Positions 50,615-60,310 are shown, numbered from the stretch's first letter. The stretch: 64,000 nucleotides of DNA from Nocardioides sp. CFH 31398 (GCF_022436705.1 NZ_JAKUHT010000005.1:186001-250000), one strand, 5' to 3'. The notes: a model not told the origin generated them from the sequence alone. Numbers and translations are program-made.

Positions 50615-51664
50615 ATGAAGCACCGCACCCTCACCCGACTCGCTCTCCCGGCTGCGGCGCTCAGCGTCCTGGCCGGTCTCGCCCCCGCGGCCACCGCGGC
50701 GCCGGCCGGCAGCGTCGGCACCGTCGTCGGCGCCTCCGGGGCCGGCTCCGGCGGCGACGCGATCGCCGCCCACGAGATGGGGCTCAGCGAGGGGCTCGTC
50801 GACCGGGCCGGACGGACCTCGTCCGCCCGCGCGCTGCGCGACTACTGGACGCCGGCCCGCATGCGGGCGGCCCAGCCGGTCGAGGCCCCGTCGTACACGC
50901 CGGCCGACCTCCGGGCGGCCGCCGAGGAGGTCGAGCCGACCCCGCTGCGCGAGGTCACCCAGCCGGCCCCCGCGCCGACCCGTCGCGCCACTCCGCCCTT
51001 CTCGTACGTCGCGGGCAAGGTCTTCTTCTCCAACAGCGACGGCGACTTCATCTGCTCGGCCGCCGCGATCAACTCGAAGTCCAAGAGCATCGTCTCCACG
51101 GCCGGCCACTGCCTGCACGGCGGTGGCGCGGACGGCGAGTGGGCGTCCAACTGGGTCTTCGTGCCCGGGTACAACCGCGGCAAGAAGCCGAAGGGCATGT
51201 TCGCCGCGACCGACGGCTTCGCCATGCAGGACTGGGTCGACAACGGCGCCTCGCCGACCGGCTTCAACCGTGACTTCGCGTTCGCCCGCCTGGGCAGGAA
51301 CGCCAAGCGCCAGACCGTCGTCGGCGCCGTCGGCGGCAACGGCCTGACCGTCGGCGGGGCCTACCGCCTCGACCTGCGGATCTTCGGCTACCCCGGCAAC
51401 ATCGCGAACGGCGAGGTCCAGAAGACCTGCGCGAAGAAGTCGCAGAAGGTCGACTGGGAGGGCTTCTCCTTCCGCGCGGTCGCCGGCTGCGGCTTCGGCG
51501 GCGGCTCGTCCGGCGGCCCCTGGGTCACCGGCTACAACGCGAGGACCGACGTCGGGCAGCTGCGGGGCATCACCTCGTTCGGCCCGGCCGACAACTCCTT
51601 CATCGCCACGCCGTACTTCGACAAGAACGTGCCGAACCTGCTGAAGGCGGCCGACGCCGGCTGA
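50615..51664 (+). CDS. Secreted trypsin-like serine protease
   Basis: 349 aa, ATG with GGAGGA upstream. Signal peptide to about residue 29. A 100-residue propeptide-like stretch, then the chymotrypsin fold: His in STAGHCLHGG near 163, Asp in FNRDFAFARLG near 218, Ser in GFGGGSSGGPWVTG near 297, with Cys pairs around His and Ser. Likely exported and activated by propeptide removal. The 266-bp upstream region should hold its promoter. Confidence 0.92.
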   Translation: MKHRTLTRLALPAAALSVLAGLAPAATAAPAGSVGTVVGASGAGSGGDAIAAHEMGLSEGLVDRAGRTSSARALRDYWTPARMRAAQPVEAPSYTPADLRAAAEEVEPTPLREVTQPAPAPTRRATPPFSYVAGKVFFSNSDGDFICSAAAINSKSKSIVSTAGHCLHGGGADGEWASNWVFVPGYNRGKKPKGMFAATDGFAMQDWVDNGASPTGFNRDFAFARLGRNAKRQTVVGAVGGNGLTVGGAYRLDLRIFGYPGNIANGEVQKTCAKKSQKVDWEGFSFRAVAGCGFGGGSSGGPWVTGYNARTDVGQLRGITSFGPADNSFIATPYFDKNVPNLLKAADAG

Positions 51665-51685
51665 CGCTCGCACCACGCCACGAGC

Positions 51686-51731
51686 CTCGAGACCCGATGA
51701 GCGGCCCTGGAGCCGGTCACCGGGTCTCGAG
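51686..51731. terminator. Bidirectional hairpin between converging genes
   Basis: CTCGAGACCCG and CGGGTCTCGAG are perfect 11-bp complements with a 24-nt loop, lying between the protease stop and the nitrobindin stop. The arm sequence resembles the dispersed GTCGAGACC repeat, so repeat and terminator may be the same thing. Confidence 0.65.
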
Positions 51732-51768
51732 CTCGTCGCGCTCGCGCCCCCGGCCACCGGCGGGCCGC

Positions 51769-52275
51769 TCAGGCGCGCTGGAGGCGGGCCCAGATGTGGG
51801 GCTGCAGCTCCTGGCCGACGGCGTTCATGTCGAACGCGTAGAGCAGGTCGCCCTCGACGTTGCCGTACAGGCGTGAGCCACCGGCGTACTCCTTGGCGGT
51901 GGCGGTCCGCATGACGCCGTCGGTGGTGAGGTCGAGCTTGCCGCCGGACGCCTCGCCGTACCAGATCTCGGCGAAGCCGGTGTTGTGGGCGAGGACCATC
52001 TCGACCTGCGCGGTGCCCTTGCCGTCGGCCTTGCCGCGCAGGAAGCCGGTCTCGATGGCGGCGTCGCGGACCTTCTCGCCGTCCGCGTCGACGATCCAGG
52101 CGCGCGACATGTAGTGGAGGAACGGCCGCCCGTCGTGGGTGAAGATCAGCTCCTGGCCGAACTCGAACCTCTCGATCGTCGGGTAGTCGCCGTGACCGTT
52201 GCCGCGCCAGGTGCCGAGCAACCAGGCGAGGGGGGCGACGTCCGGGTGCAGGTCGGACGGGAGCTCGAAGGCCAT
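51769..52275 (-). CDS. Nitrobindin/FABP-like heme-binding beta-barrel protein
   Basis: 168 aa. Family motif GTWRGNGHGDYPTIE near residue 21 and the proximal heme His in LQPHIWARLQR at the C-terminus. Mycobacterial homologue is Rv2717c; family members bind ferric heme and may detoxify peroxynitrite. No signal peptide. Divergent from the DsrE gene, 23 bp between starts, so the two may share regulation. Confidence 0.9.
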   Translation of the reverse strand: MAFELPSDLHPDVAPLAWLLGTWRGNGHGDYPTIERFEFGQELIFTHDGRPFLHYMSRAWIVDADGEKVRDAAIETGFLRGKADGKGTAQVEMVLAHNTGFAEIWYGEASGGKLDLTTDGVMRTATAKEYAGGSRLYGNVEGDLLYAFDMNAVGQELQPHIWARLQRA

Positions 52276-52298
52276 GGGACGAAGTCTAGGGTCGAGCC

Positions 52299-52661
52299 AT
52301 GTCGCGCCCGCTGGTCGTCAAGGTCACCTGCGGCGCGGAGGACCCCGAGCGCTGCAACCAGGGCTTCACCGTCGCCGCGACCGCCCTCGCGGCCGGCGCG
52401 GAGGTGTCCTTGTGGCTCACCGGTGAGGCGGCGTGGTTCGGCGTCCCCGGTCGCGCCGAGGCGTTCGAGCTGCCGCTGGCGACACCGCTGGCGGACCTCC
52501 TCGCCGCCGTCGTCGCGGGCGGCACCGTCACCGTGTGCACGCAGTGCGCCGACCGCCGCGGCATCACCCCCGAGGGGGTCCTGGACGGCGTCCGCGTGGC
52601 CGGGTCCGCGACGTTCGTCGAGGAGGCGCTGCGCGAGGGGGCGCAGGCGCTCGTCTACTGA
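52299..52661 (+). CDS. DsrE-family small protein
   Basis: 120 aa. [38 protein letters not shown] and [12 protein letters not shown] give the DsrE alpha/beta fold with a conserved Cys pair (CTQC). May carry sulfur or simply bind a partner. 17 bp upstream of dtd; the two overlap functionally only by location. Confidence 0.83.
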   Translation: MSRPLVVKVTCGAEDPERCNQGFTVAATALAAGAEVSLWLTGEAAWFGVPGRAEAFELPLATPLADLLAAVVAGGTVTVCTQCADRRGITPEGVLDGVRVAGSATFVEEALREGAQALVY

Positions 52662-52678
52662 CTTGGTTGGATGACCGG

Positions 52679-53107
52679 GTGCGAGCCGTCGTCCAACGCG
52701 TCACGTCCGCCTCGGTCACCGTCGACGGCGCGGTCGTCGGCGCGATCGACACCCCCGGGCTGCTGGTCCTGCTCGGGGTGACGCACGACGACGGGCGCGC
52801 CCAGGTCGAGTGGATGGCGCGCAAGCTGTGGGGCGTGCGGGTCCTGCGCGACGAGCAGAGCGTTTCCGACGTCGACGCGCCCCTGCTCGTGGTCAGCCAG
52901 TTCACGCTGTACGGCGACGCCCGGAAGGGGCGCCGTCCGACCTGGAGCGCCGCCGCGCCGGGAGCCGTCAGCGAGCCGCTGTACGACGCGGTCTGCAGCG
53001 AGCTCGAGACGCTCGGCGCCACCGTCGCCCGCGGGGTGTTCGGCGCGGACATGGCCGTCGCGTCGGTCAACGACGGCCCCGTGACGCTGGTGCTCGACAC
53101 GCCCTGA
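52679..53107 (+). CDS. dtd: D-aminoacyl-tRNA deacylase
   Basis: 142 aa, GTG start ([16 protein letters not shown]). Active-site motifs [15 protein letters not shown] near 77 and the Gly-cisPro loop [10 protein letters not shown] at the C-terminus are intact. Removes D-amino acids (and glycine on tRNA-Ala) from tRNA. 17 bp after the DsrE gene, probably co-transcribed. Confidence 0.93.
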   Translation: MRAVVQRVTSASVTVDGAVVGAIDTPGLLVLLGVTHDDGRAQVEWMARKLWGVRVLRDEQSVSDVDAPLLVVSQFTLYGDARKGRRPTWSAAAPGAVSEPLYDAVCSELETLGATVARGVFGADMAVASVNDGPVTLVLDTP

Positions 53108-53162
53108 GCCCCGGTCCGCGGGGTCGATCGGTCTGTGGGCCGCTGGGTCGCTGGGTCGGCGG

Positions 53163-53924
53163 TCAGGCGCGCCCGAGCGACTGCCGGAGGACCGGGTCGG
53201 CCGCCGCACGCCGCACGAGGTCGGCGAGCTCGGGGGCGGACGGCGCCAGCCCCTCCAGCTCGAGGCCCAGGACGCCCGCCGGGCCGCGGTCGTCCAGCCG
53301 GACCCCACCGCGCCACGCACGGCCCGGCGGGCCGAAGCGCTCCTCCCCGTGGACGGCACCGGGGTCGGTGAGGAGCAGGAGGCGGTCCGTGTCCGCCGGA
53401 CCGCCGCCCGGGGTGTCGACGACGTCGCGCAGCTCTTCCCACCCGAGGGTCCATCGGCGCCCGCGGTAGGAGTGCGCGATCCGGGTGGGGGTCAGCCAGA
53501 CACCCCCGGCGAGGTCGCGTCGGTGCGGCGAGCCCGACCACACGCAGCAGCCGCCCGCGAGCGCCAGCAGGACAGCGAGCACCCACTCCCCCGCCAGGAC
53601 GGCGGGCACGGCGCCGAGCAGCACCGCCAGACCCAGCAGGGCGAGTCCCCAGGACGAGACCTGCGTCGGTCGCGGGTCGCGTCCCAGGACGAGGGCCGGC
53701 TCGCCGTCCCACCGCCCCGGCGCGGCCGCGGGTGCTGCGGGCCGGACGTCGACCACCAGGCGCGCGAGACCGCAGACCCCGCAGGCGAGGAGCCCGCCGG
53801 CGACGAGCGCGCTGGCCTGGCCGGAGGCGTCGGGCAGCCGGACCGCCGCGTGGAGGGCGAACACGGCCGCCACGAGCAGGAGGACGACGACGCCGAGGGC
53901 GCGCAGGAGCCGTGACCTCAGCAC
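53163..53924 (-). CDS. Predicted membrane protein with PH-like domain
   Basis: 253 aa, GTG start. Two N-terminal membrane helices (about 8-28 and 40-60), two more at 92-128, then a soluble part (GVWLTPTRIAHSYRGRRWTLGWEELRDV) resembling bacterial PH domains. Unknown function. Convergent with dtd. Confidence 0.65.
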   Translation of the reverse strand: MLRSRLLRALGVVVLLLVAAVFALHAAVRLPDASGQASALVAGGLLACGVCGLARLVVDVRPAAPAAAPGRWDGEPALVLGRDPRPTQVSSWGLALLGLAVLLGAVPAVLAGEWVLAVLLALAGGCCVWSGSPHRRDLAGGVWLTPTRIAHSYRGRRWTLGWEELRDVVDTPGGGPADTDRLLLLTDPGAVHGEERFGPPGRAWRGGVRLDDRGPAGVLGLELEGLAPSAPELADLVRRAAADPVLRQSLGRA

Positions 53925-54051
53925 GGCTCACCCGTGGCGTCCACGAGACCCACCATGAGGGCTGTCTTCCCCGGCAGCGGGCCCCGGAAACGCCCCGGCC
54001 CGCCGTCCACGGGGGACGACGGGCCGGGTCGCGAGACCAGCGAGTGGTGCC

Positions 54052-54357
54052 TCAGATCGCGACGACGGCCTCGGCGACGACGCCGGTCCTCGCGGCGATC
54101 CTCACGTCGACGGGGTCGGCCTTGGGGGCCAGGGTGCGCAGCGTCCACTCGCCGTCGCCGGCGAAGAACCGGAAGTGGCCGGACGCGGACGTCGGGACCT
54201 CCGCGGTGAACTCACCGGTGCGGTCGAGCAGGCGCACGTAGGCGTTGCCCACGGGCTCGCCGCCCTCACCGCCGCGGAGCACCTGGCCCTGGATGATGGC
54301 CTCCTTGGCGACGTCGATCCCGTCGAGGGACAGACCGCCCTTGGTCGCGCCGCACAT
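54052..54357 (-). CDS. DUF1416 protein (SseC-like)
   Basis: 101 aa. MCGATKGGLSLDGIDVAKE at the start, then a carboxypeptidase-regulatory-like beta sandwich (GQVLRGGEGGEPVGNAYVRLLDRTG). Homologous to SseC of mycobacteria, always next to a SseA/CysA2 sulfurtransferase, and sharing one base with it here (TGATG). Possible carrier or chaperone for the sulfurtransferase; role unproven. Confidence 0.9.
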   Translation of the reverse strand: MCGATKGGLSLDGIDVAKEAIIQGQVLRGGEGGEPVGNAYVRLLDRTGEFTAEVPTSASGHFRFFAGDGEWTLRTLAPKADPVDVRIAARTGVVAEAVVAI

Positions 54358-55205
54358 CAGGCCTCACCGCGCTCGTCGCCGAGGGTGACGGGGACGCCGA
54401 CGAGCGAGCCGTACTCGGTCCACGACCCGTCGTAGTTCTTGACGTTCTCCTGGCCGAGGAGCTCGTGCAGCACGAACCAGGTGTGGCTCGAGCGCTCGCC
54501 GATGCGGCAGTACGCGATGGTGTCCTTGTCCCAGTCGACGCCGGCCTCGGTGTAGATCTCCTTCAGCTCCTCGTCGGACTTGAAGGTGCCGTCGTCGTTG
54601 GCCGCCTTGGACCACGGGACGTTCGCCGCGGTCGGGATGTGGCCGGCGCGCTGCGCCTGCTCCTGCGGGAGGTGCGCCGGGGCCATGAGACGGCCGGCGT
54701 ACTCGTCGGGGCTGCGGACGTCGACGAGGTTCTTCACGCCGATCGCCTCGACGGTCTCGTCGCGGAAGGCGCGGATGTCGTTGTTCGCCGGCTTGGCGGT
54801 GTACGACGTGCGCTCGCGGGTGACCTCGTCGGAGACGAGCTCGCGGGAGTCGAGCTCCCACTTCTTGCGGCCGCCGTCGAGCAGCTTGACGTCGTCGTGG
54901 CCGTACAGCTTGAAGTACCAGTAGGCGTACGCGGCGAACCAGTTGTTGTTGCCGCCGTACAGGACGACGGTGTCGTCGTTGGAGACGCCCTTGGCGGACA
55001 GGAGCTCGCCGAACTGCTCGGCGTTGACGAAGTCGCGGCGGACCTGGTCCTGCAGGTCGGTGGTCCAGTCGAGCTTGATGGCGCCCTTGATGTGGCCCTT
55101 GTCGTAGGCGGCGGTGTCCTCGTCCACCTCCACCAGGACGACGTTCGGGGTGTCGAGGTTGTCCTCGACCCACTGGGCGGTGACGAGGGCGGACTCGCGG
55201 CTCAT
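54357..55205 (-). CDS. Thiosulfate sulfurtransferase (two-domain rhodanese, CysA2/SseA)
   Basis: 282 aa, ATG with GAAAGG upstream. N-terminal inactive rhodanese domain (NVVLVEVDEDTAAYDKGHI), C-terminal active domain with the catalytic Cys in AYCRIGERSSHTWFVLHELLG near 232. The loop CRIGERS fits the thiosulfate-type of actinobacteria. Neighbours are DUF1416 and, upstream, DUF4395 and a thioredoxin, as around Rv0814c-Rv0816c. Confidence 0.93.
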   Translation of the reverse strand: MSRESALVTAQWVEDNLDTPNVVLVEVDEDTAAYDKGHIKGAIKLDWTTDLQDQVRRDFVNAEQFGELLSAKGVSNDDTVVLYGGNNNWFAAYAYWYFKLYGHDDVKLLDGGRKKWELDSRELVSDEVTRERTSYTAKPANNDIRAFRDETVEAIGVKNLVDVRSPDEYAGRLMAPAHLPQEQAQRAGHIPTAANVPWSKAANDDGTFKSDEELKEIYTEAGVDWDKDTIAYCRIGERSSHTWFVLHELLGQENVKNYDGSWTEYGSLVGVPVTLGDERGEA

Positions 55206-55269
55206 GTGCGACCTTTCGTTGGGGATCTGGTGTCGTGCTGTGTCTGGTGCTGTGCCTGTGGTGCTGGTG

Positions 55270-55740
55270 TCAGGCGGTGCGGGCGCCGTGGTCCTTCAGG
55301 CGGCGCGCCACGAGGTACATCTCGCAGCCGAGGCAGAGGCCCGCGGCGGCGTTGAGCAGGGCGGCCACGAGGGCGAGGCCGACGAACAGGTGGCCGACGA
55401 ACGTCGCCCCGAGCAGCACGAACACGAGCGCGACGCCGGTGAAGGCAAGGCCGACGGCCTGGGCGAAACGCTGCGGCGCGCCGGCGTGGTGGTCGGGCTC
55501 GGCCGGCGGCGCGAGGCGGGGGCGGACGACGGTGCGGAACAGCGCGGCGTACGGCGTCGCGGGCGGGCCGGCGAGGGCGCCGACAGCGAAGACGGCGGTC
55601 TGCAGCGCGAGCAGCGCCGTCCCGACGATGCTCTCGCCGAGCAGCAGGACCACGACCAGCACGAGGCTGGTCAGTGCCGCCGCGAAGCGCGCGGCGCGCG
55701 GGTCGGCCGCGCGACTCGGCGCGGCGGTGGGGCTCGACAT
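55270..55740 (-). CDS. DUF4395 family membrane protein
   Basis: 156 aa. Four membrane helices; PRAARFAAALTSLVLVVVLL, TPYAALFRTVVRPRLAPPAE, and a Cys pair in NAAAGLCLGCEMYLVARRL near the C-terminus. DUF4395 proteins often accompany thioredoxin-like and sulfurtransferase genes; the CLGC pair could be redox-active, which is inference. 64 bp upstream of the sulfurtransferase start. Confidence 0.85.
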   Translation of the reverse strand: MSSPTAAPSRAADPRAARFAAALTSLVLVVVLLLGESIVGTALLALQTAVFAVGALAGPPATPYAALFRTVVRPRLAPPAEPDHHAGAPQRFAQAVGLAFTGVALVFVLLGATFVGHLFVGLALVAALLNAAAGLCLGCEMYLVARRLKDHGARTA

Positions 55741-55958
55741 GGTTCTCCTGAGGGTGTCCGGACGGGGGGTGGGGCAGCCGTACGGCGCTTCCCGTGGCTC
55801 AGGACGGTGCTGAGGGCAGGGGTCGGCGACGGCTCAGCGCATGCGACACAGCGCCGAGCGGACGCGGCAGTGGTCCACCGCGCGTCGGCGGGTCAGCATG
55901 GTCGTGGACACAGGGCCACCGTAGGCGGCTGGCGGCGCCTCGTCGCATCGGGGTCTCA

Positions 55959-56414
55959 TCATCTGGACTCGGTGTCCGACATCTGGGACAGAGCGCCGAG
56001 CACCTGGTCGCGCGTGGGGGCCCCGGAGGCCCGCGTGGTCTCGGCGCCGTCGGCGTCCAGGACGAGCGTGGTGGGGGTGCGCATGACGTTCAGCCGCCGC
56101 ACGAGGTCGAGGTGCTGCTCGGCGTCCACCTCGACGTGGGCGACCCCGGGGACCAGCCCCGCGACCTCACCGAGGGTCACCCGGGTGGCGCGGCAGGGGG
56201 CGCAGAAGGCGGAGGAGAACTGCAGCAGCGTCGCCCGCTCCCCGGGCTCGGCACCGAGCGCCGCCCAGGTCTGCGGGTCGATCGCGGGCTCCACGGCCTT
56301 CTCCTCGGGGTGGGTGCCGATCGCCTCGCTGAAGCGGCCGTCGACGCTGCGGTGCCACACCGCCAGGACGGCGGTGAGCGCCAGAGCCCCGAGGACGATC
56401 CACACACCGGTCAC
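55959..56414 (-). CDS. Membrane-anchored thioredoxin-like protein (ThiX type)
   Basis: 151 aa, GTG start. One N-terminal membrane helix (VWIVLGALALTAVLAVW), then a thioredoxin fold with the CxxC site in FSSAFCAPCRATRVTL near 82 and the cis-Pro in MRTPTTLVLD near 120. Faces the cytoplasm or exterior depending on helix orientation, which is not certain. Together with DUF4395 and the rhodanese it forms a sulfur-redox cluster. Confidence 0.88.
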   Translation of the reverse strand: MTGVWIVLGALALTAVLAVWHRSVDGRFSEAIGTHPEEKAVEPAIDPQTWAALGAEPGERATLLQFSSAFCAPCRATRVTLGEVAGLVPGVAHVEVDAEQHLDLVRRLNVMRTPTTLVLDADGAETTRASGAPTRDQVLGALSQMSDTESR

Positions 56415-56482
56415 GGTGGGCCCAACGTCGCCGGCGTGGCCGTTATGCCGCGCCCCGGGGTGACTGGGCCGTGAGGAGCCCC

Positions 56483-57748
56483 TCAGTCCAGGTCGGGGTT
56501 GAGGGCGAGGTGGCCCGAGCTCTCGGTGACCCGGCCGCTCGGGCTCAGCGTCAGGGTGCCGGTCTCGGTCGAGAACGGGTCGAGCACGACCTTCCACGGC
56601 ATGGTCTTGTTCGTGCTCCACAGCCGCCGGCCCCGGGGGTCGGTGGGCACGACGGACTGCTTGCGGATCTGGCGGCTGACGAGCGAAACGGTGCCGTCCG
56701 CGGCGACGCTGCCGGTGAGGAAGCGGATGGTGCCGAACTTCGCGAGGCCCCCGTGGGAGACCTGGAGCGGGTCGCCGGGGGCACGCTGGACGGCGGTGTC
56801 GGCGTGGACCTCCCCCGACAGGTACAGGTCGACGTCGCGGGCTCGCAGCAGCCTCCAGAAGGGGCTGTCCTCCCCGCCCCGCAGGCGGATCGCACTGGTG
56901 GCGAAGCGCCGTACTGGGCCGAGGACGGGCACGTGACCCTGCACGATGACGGTGTCGGACGCCCTCGTCCGCGCGAGCACGCGGCGCACCCACGCGAGCT
57001 GCTCGCCCTCCACGGTCGCGGCGATGCCCGCCTTCTGCGACGCGAACACGTCGACCGTGACCAGCAGGACGCCGGGCGCGAGCCAGGTGGCGTAGGCCGT
57101 GTCGGCGTGCTGGCCCTTCCGCGGGTGCATGCGGTAGCGGTGCTCGCCGCCCGGGACGGTGAAGTGACGGGCGAAGACCCGCTTGTACCGGGGGAACAGG
57201 CGGTACTGGCGGCCCCGGGCGCGGGCCAGGTTGTCGCCCACCTCGTGGTCCCCGACCGCCTCGTGCACGCGAGCCGGGTCCACCCCGGCGGCGCGCCAGA
57301 ACGACTTCCAGCGGGGGTAGTAGACGTTGCCGGCCCGGGTGACGGTGGCGTCGCCGGTGCCGAAGACCCGGTCGTCCCGCTTGTCGAGGTGCCACTGCCC
57401 CTCGACGAGGTCCCCGGCGACCAGGTAGTCGTCCGCGTCGAAGGCGGCGAGCTGGCCGAAGATGTTCTCGACGTTCTTCGCCCAGTGGCCGTTCCAGGAG
57501 TTCGGCATCCCCGGCCGCCAGGTCGGCGCCGAGCGGACGTCCCCGAGGTCGCCGTTGAAGAGGTCCGGCGACGAGACGAAGGTGTACGCCGGCCGCTCGG
57601 CGTCCCGGCCGGACGCGTCGGGTCCGGCGCCCGCGACCGTCCCGGCCGCGGAGCTCGACGGCCCCGGACCGCTCAGCACCACGACGAGGGCGAGCACCGC
57701 GGCGCACACGACCGCGGCGGGGCCCGCCGCGCGTCGCGTCGTCGTCAT
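56483..57748 (-). CDS. Secreted metallophosphoesterase
   Basis: 421 aa from ATG. Signal peptide to about residue 33. [14 protein letters not shown] near 58, AGDLVEGQW near 110, VGDHEVGDN near 165, [10 protein letters not shown] near 270, and [12 protein letters not shown] near 312. These are the calcineurin-type metal motifs, but GNHE is replaced by GDHE and the last GHxH by GEVH. Likely still a phosphoesterase of extracytoplasmic substrate, e.g. nucleotide or phospholipid. Confidence 0.82.
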   Translation of the reverse strand: MTTTRRAAGPAAVVCAAVLALVVVLSGPGPSSSAAGTVAGAGPDASGRDAERPAYTFVSSPDLFNGDLGDVRSAPTWRPGMPNSWNGHWAKNVENIFGQLAAFDADDYLVAGDLVEGQWHLDKRDDRVFGTGDATVTRAGNVYYPRWKSFWRAAGVDPARVHEAVGDHEVGDNLARARGRQYRLFPRYKRVFARHFTVPGGEHRYRMHPRKGQHADTAYATWLAPGVLLVTVDVFASQKAGIAATVEGEQLAWVRRVLARTRASDTVIVQGHVPVLGPVRRFATSAIRLRGGEDSPFWRLLRARDVDLYLSGEVHADTAVQRAPGDPLQVSHGGLAKFGTIRFLTGSVAADGTVSLVSRQIRKQSVVPTDPRGRRLWSTNKTMPWKVVLDPFSTETGTLTLSPSGRVTESSGHLALNPDLD

Positions 57749-57816
57749 CGGTCCCCCAGGGCGGCCCGGCTCGGTCGGCCGGGGCGGGGTCACCCTACGC
57801 GGGGCGGCGGTGGTCC

Positions 57817-58134
57817 TCAGCCGCCCGCGAAGGGCGGGAGGTACTGCACCGACTGCCCGGGCTCGACCCGGACGGCGGCCGGGTCCCCCGTGCCCGCGGG
57901 CCGGTCGTCGACCAGCACGGAGCACACGCCGAGCACCTGCCGCAGCCGCGCGTCGTCCCCGTGGGACTCCAGGACGGCGGCGGTCACCGCGGCGAGGGTG
58001 GTGGGACCGTCGACGGGCAGCTGCGCCTCGGCCGCTCCGGCGGCCGCCCGGGCAGCCGCCCAGAAGTGCACCGTCACCACGCCGGGGGTGGCGTGGGCGG
58101 CGTCACGGGCCTCGGTGGTGCTGTCCGGGTGCAT
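57817..58134 (-). CDS. MoaD/ThiS-family sulfur carrier protein
   Basis: 105 aa from ATG. Beta-grasp fold [21 protein letters not shown], ending in the di-glycine PPFAGG needed for thiocarboxylation. Slightly long N-terminus. Would accept sulfur for molybdopterin or a related cofactor; the rhodanese nearby could supply it. Divergent from glnR, 68 bp between starts. Confidence 0.88.
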   Translation of the reverse strand: MHPDSTTEARDAAHATPGVVTVHFWAAARAAAGAAEAQLPVDGPTTLAAVTAAVLESHGDDARLRQVLGVCSVLVDDRPAGTGDPAAVRVEPGQSVQYLPPFAGG

Positions 58135-58202
58135 GGCTCCAGTATCCTCAGTCCCTCCACGGTTTCCCGGGCCGACCGCCACCAGGACCAGCGAGGACCA
58201 GC

Positions 58203-58925
58203 ATGAGCACCCTGTTGCTGCTGACCAGCGCGCTGCAGCCCTCTGCCGAGGTCATCCCCGGGCTGGCCCTGCTGCGCCACACCGTGAAGGTCCTGCCCGC
58301 CGAGGGCAGCGCCCTGCTCGAGGCGCCGGCCGCCGACCTGATCCTCGTCGACGGCCGCCAGGAGCTGGCCGCGAGCCGCGACCTGTGCCGCCTGATCCGG
58401 ACCACCGGCACCCAGGTCCCGGTCATCCTCGTCGTCACCGAGGGCGGCCTGTCCGTGGTCGCCGCCGACTGGGCGATGGACGACGTCGTGCTCACCACCT
58501 GCTCACCCGCCGAGCTCGAGGCCCGCATCCGGCTCGCGACCGACCGGGTCACGGCGGCGCGGGACGCCGAGGACCCCGACTCCCACGTCATCCGTACCGG
58601 CGAGGTCGTCGTGGACGACGCGACGTACACCGCGAAGGTGGGCAAGCGGTCGCTCGACCTCACGTTCAAGGAGTTCGAGCTGCTGAAGTTCCTGGCGCAG
58701 CACCCGGGTCGGGTGTTCAGCCGCCAGCAGCTGCTGCAGGAGGTGTGGGGCTACGACTACTTCGGCGGCACCCGCACCGTCGACGTCCACGTGCGGCGCC
58801 TGCGCGCCAAGCTCGGGCCCGAGAACGAGACCCTCATCGGCACCGTGCGCAACGTCGGCTACCGCTTCGTGCTGCCGACCAAGGAGCACGAGGCCAGCGA
58901 GACACGTCACGGCGCCGACGCGTGA
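58203..58925 (+). CDS. glnR: GlnR-type atypical response regulator (OmpR family)
   Basis: 240 aa. Closely follows Streptomyces GlnR as I know it: [17 protein letters not shown] opening, [19 protein letters not shown], then the winged helix [43 protein letters not shown] and [13 protein letters not shown]. The receiver keeps a phosphoacceptor-like Asp (LILVDGRQ) but lacks the full acidic pocket and Lys, as in GlnR, which works without phosphorylation and controls nitrogen genes. No kinase is adjacent. Ends in a GTGA overlap with mshD. Confidence 0.93.
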   Translation: MSTLLLLTSALQPSAEVIPGLALLRHTVKVLPAEGSALLEAPAADLILVDGRQELAASRDLCRLIRTTGTQVPVILVVTEGGLSVVAADWAMDDVVLTTCSPAELEARIRLATDRVTAARDAEDPDSHVIRTGEVVVDDATYTAKVGKRSLDLTFKEFELLKFLAQHPGRVFSRQQLLQEVWGYDYFGGTRTVDVHVRRLRAKLGPENETLIGTVRNVGYRFVLPTKEHEASETRHGADA

Positions 58926-59806
58926 CGTCCACCCCCGCCACGGGGCTGGACGCCGACGTCCTCGCCCGGGTCGAGCAGGTCGCGCGGGCCTGCGCCGAGG
59001 CCGACGGCGCGCAGCCGTTCGACGAGGCGACCTGGCGGGCGCTGCGGCACCGGCCCGCCACCGACCTCGGCTGGTGGTCGGCCGAGGACGCCGTCGCACT
59101 GCTCGTGGACGGTGAGCTCGGGCTGGCCGTCGACCCGGCGGCGCGGGGCCGCGGCCGGGGCCGCGACCTGCTCGAGGAGGTGCTCGCGGTCGCCGACGGC
59201 GAGCCGCTGCGGGCCTGGTCGCACGCCGACCACCCGGCGGCGCGCGTGCTCGCCGACGCCCACGGCTTCGACGTCGTGCGCGAGCTGTGGGTGATGCGCC
59301 GTCCCACCGGCAAGCCGCTCCCGCCCGTCGTCCTGCCCGACGGCGTCCGGGTGGACACCTGGACCGACGCGGACGCCGACGAGCTCGTCGCGGTCAACGC
59401 GGCCGCGTTCGCGGCACACCCCGAGCAGGGGGCGATGGATCGCGAGGACCTCGCCGAGCGCATGGAGCAGGACTGGTTCGACCCCGCCGGGCTCTTCCTC
59501 GCCCGCGACACCGCCACCGGGGAGCTGCTGGGCTTCCACTGGACGAAGCGCACCTCGGAGCGCCTCGGGGAGGTGTACGTCCTCGGGATCTCGCCGGCGG
59601 CCCAGGGCCGGGGCCTCGGCACGGTCCTCACCCTCGTCGGGCTGCACCACCTCGTGGACGGCGGGCCCACCGGCCGCGGCGTCGACGAGGCCGAGCTGTA
59701 CGTCGAGGCGGACAACGACGCGGCCGTCGCCGTCTACGCCCGCCACGGGTTCACCCACGCCGGCGTCGACACCCACGTGATGTACGCCCGCGGCCCGTCG
59801 TCCTGA
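58922..59806 (+). CDS. mshD: Mycothiol synthase
   Basis: 294 aa, GTG start overlapping glnR. Two GNAT domains: the first around [20 protein letters not shown] (residues 70-89), the second around [19 protein letters not shown] (near 217), ending [20 protein letters not shown]. It acetylates Cys-GlcN-Ins to mycothiol, the actinobacterial thiol buffer. glnR-mshD order matches Rv0818-Rv0819. Confidence 0.95.
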   Translation: MTSTPATGLDADVLARVEQVARACAEADGAQPFDEATWRALRHRPATDLGWWSAEDAVALLVDGELGLAVDPAARGRGRGRDLLEEVLAVADGEPLRAWSHADHPAARVLADAHGFDVVRELWVMRRPTGKPLPPVVLPDGVRVDTWTDADADELVAVNAAAFAAHPEQGAMDREDLAERMEQDWFDPAGLFLARDTATGELLGFHWTKRTSERLGEVYVLGISPAAQGRGLGTVLTLVGLHHLVDGGPTGRGVDEAELYVEADNDAAVAVYARHGFTHAGVDTHVMYARGPSS

Positions 59807-59848
59807 ATCCCTGGACCCTCGACGCCGGGCGTCCCTGGCGTCCGCGCC

Positions 59849-60277
59849 GTGAACACCCGATCCCGCGCGACCGCCGTCGCCGTCGTGGCCACCCTCGCCC
59901 TCGCCCCCCTGATGTCCGCGTCCCCCGCCCAGGCCGCGACGGACCGCGTCGTCGACACGGCGGGCGACCCCGACACCCTCGAGCTCCGCGACGACCTGCA
60001 CGACCCCGCCCGCACCACCAACCCGCGGTCGGCGGACATCCGCTCGGCGCGCATCGACCACGACCGGGTCGTCACCCTGAGCGTGGTGCTGGACGACGTC
60101 CGCCCCGCCGACGAGGTGAAGGTCCAGGGCCTCTTCCGCAAGGTGGGCCGGGCGAGCGCCTTCGGCGTCGACGCGCTGTACGCCCCGGAGACGTTCGTCG
60201 TGGACGACGGGCGCCGCGACGACACCGCTGGGGGTCCCTCGCTGACCAGGATCGCCGGGAACGTCCGCTTCCGCTGA
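59849..60277 (+). CDS. Small secreted protein, unknown function
   Basis: 142 aa, GTG start. Signal peptide to about residue 30 (ATAVAVVATLALAPLMSASPAQA). Mature part is rich in Asp/Arg and beta strands (DHDRVVTLSVVLDDVRPADEV, VKVQGLFRKVGRA), no Cys. No family recognised. Convergent with the hydrolase. Confidence 0.7.
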   Translation: MNTRSRATAVAVVATLALAPLMSASPAQAATDRVVDTAGDPDTLELRDDLHDPARTTNPRSADIRSARIDHDRVVTLSVVLDDVRPADEVKVQGLFRKVGRASAFGVDALYAPETFVVDDGRRDDTAGGPSLTRIAGNVRFR

Positions 60278-60287
60278 CCGCCGACAG

Positions 60288-60302
60288 GGGCCGATGCGGC
60301 CC
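60288..60302. terminator. Short hairpin between converging genes
   Basis: GGGCCG-ATG-CGGCCC, 6-bp stem with a 3-nt loop, in the 33-bp gap between the secreted-protein stop and the hydrolase stop. Position suits a shared terminator. Confidence 0.5.
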
Positions 60303-60310
60303 GGCCGGCC

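Noticed and set aside
56471..59806. 1111-codon plus-strand frame ending in mshD
   Set aside because: Only the last 294 residues are mshD. The rest is antisense to the metallophosphoesterase and MoaD, or a shadow of glnR.
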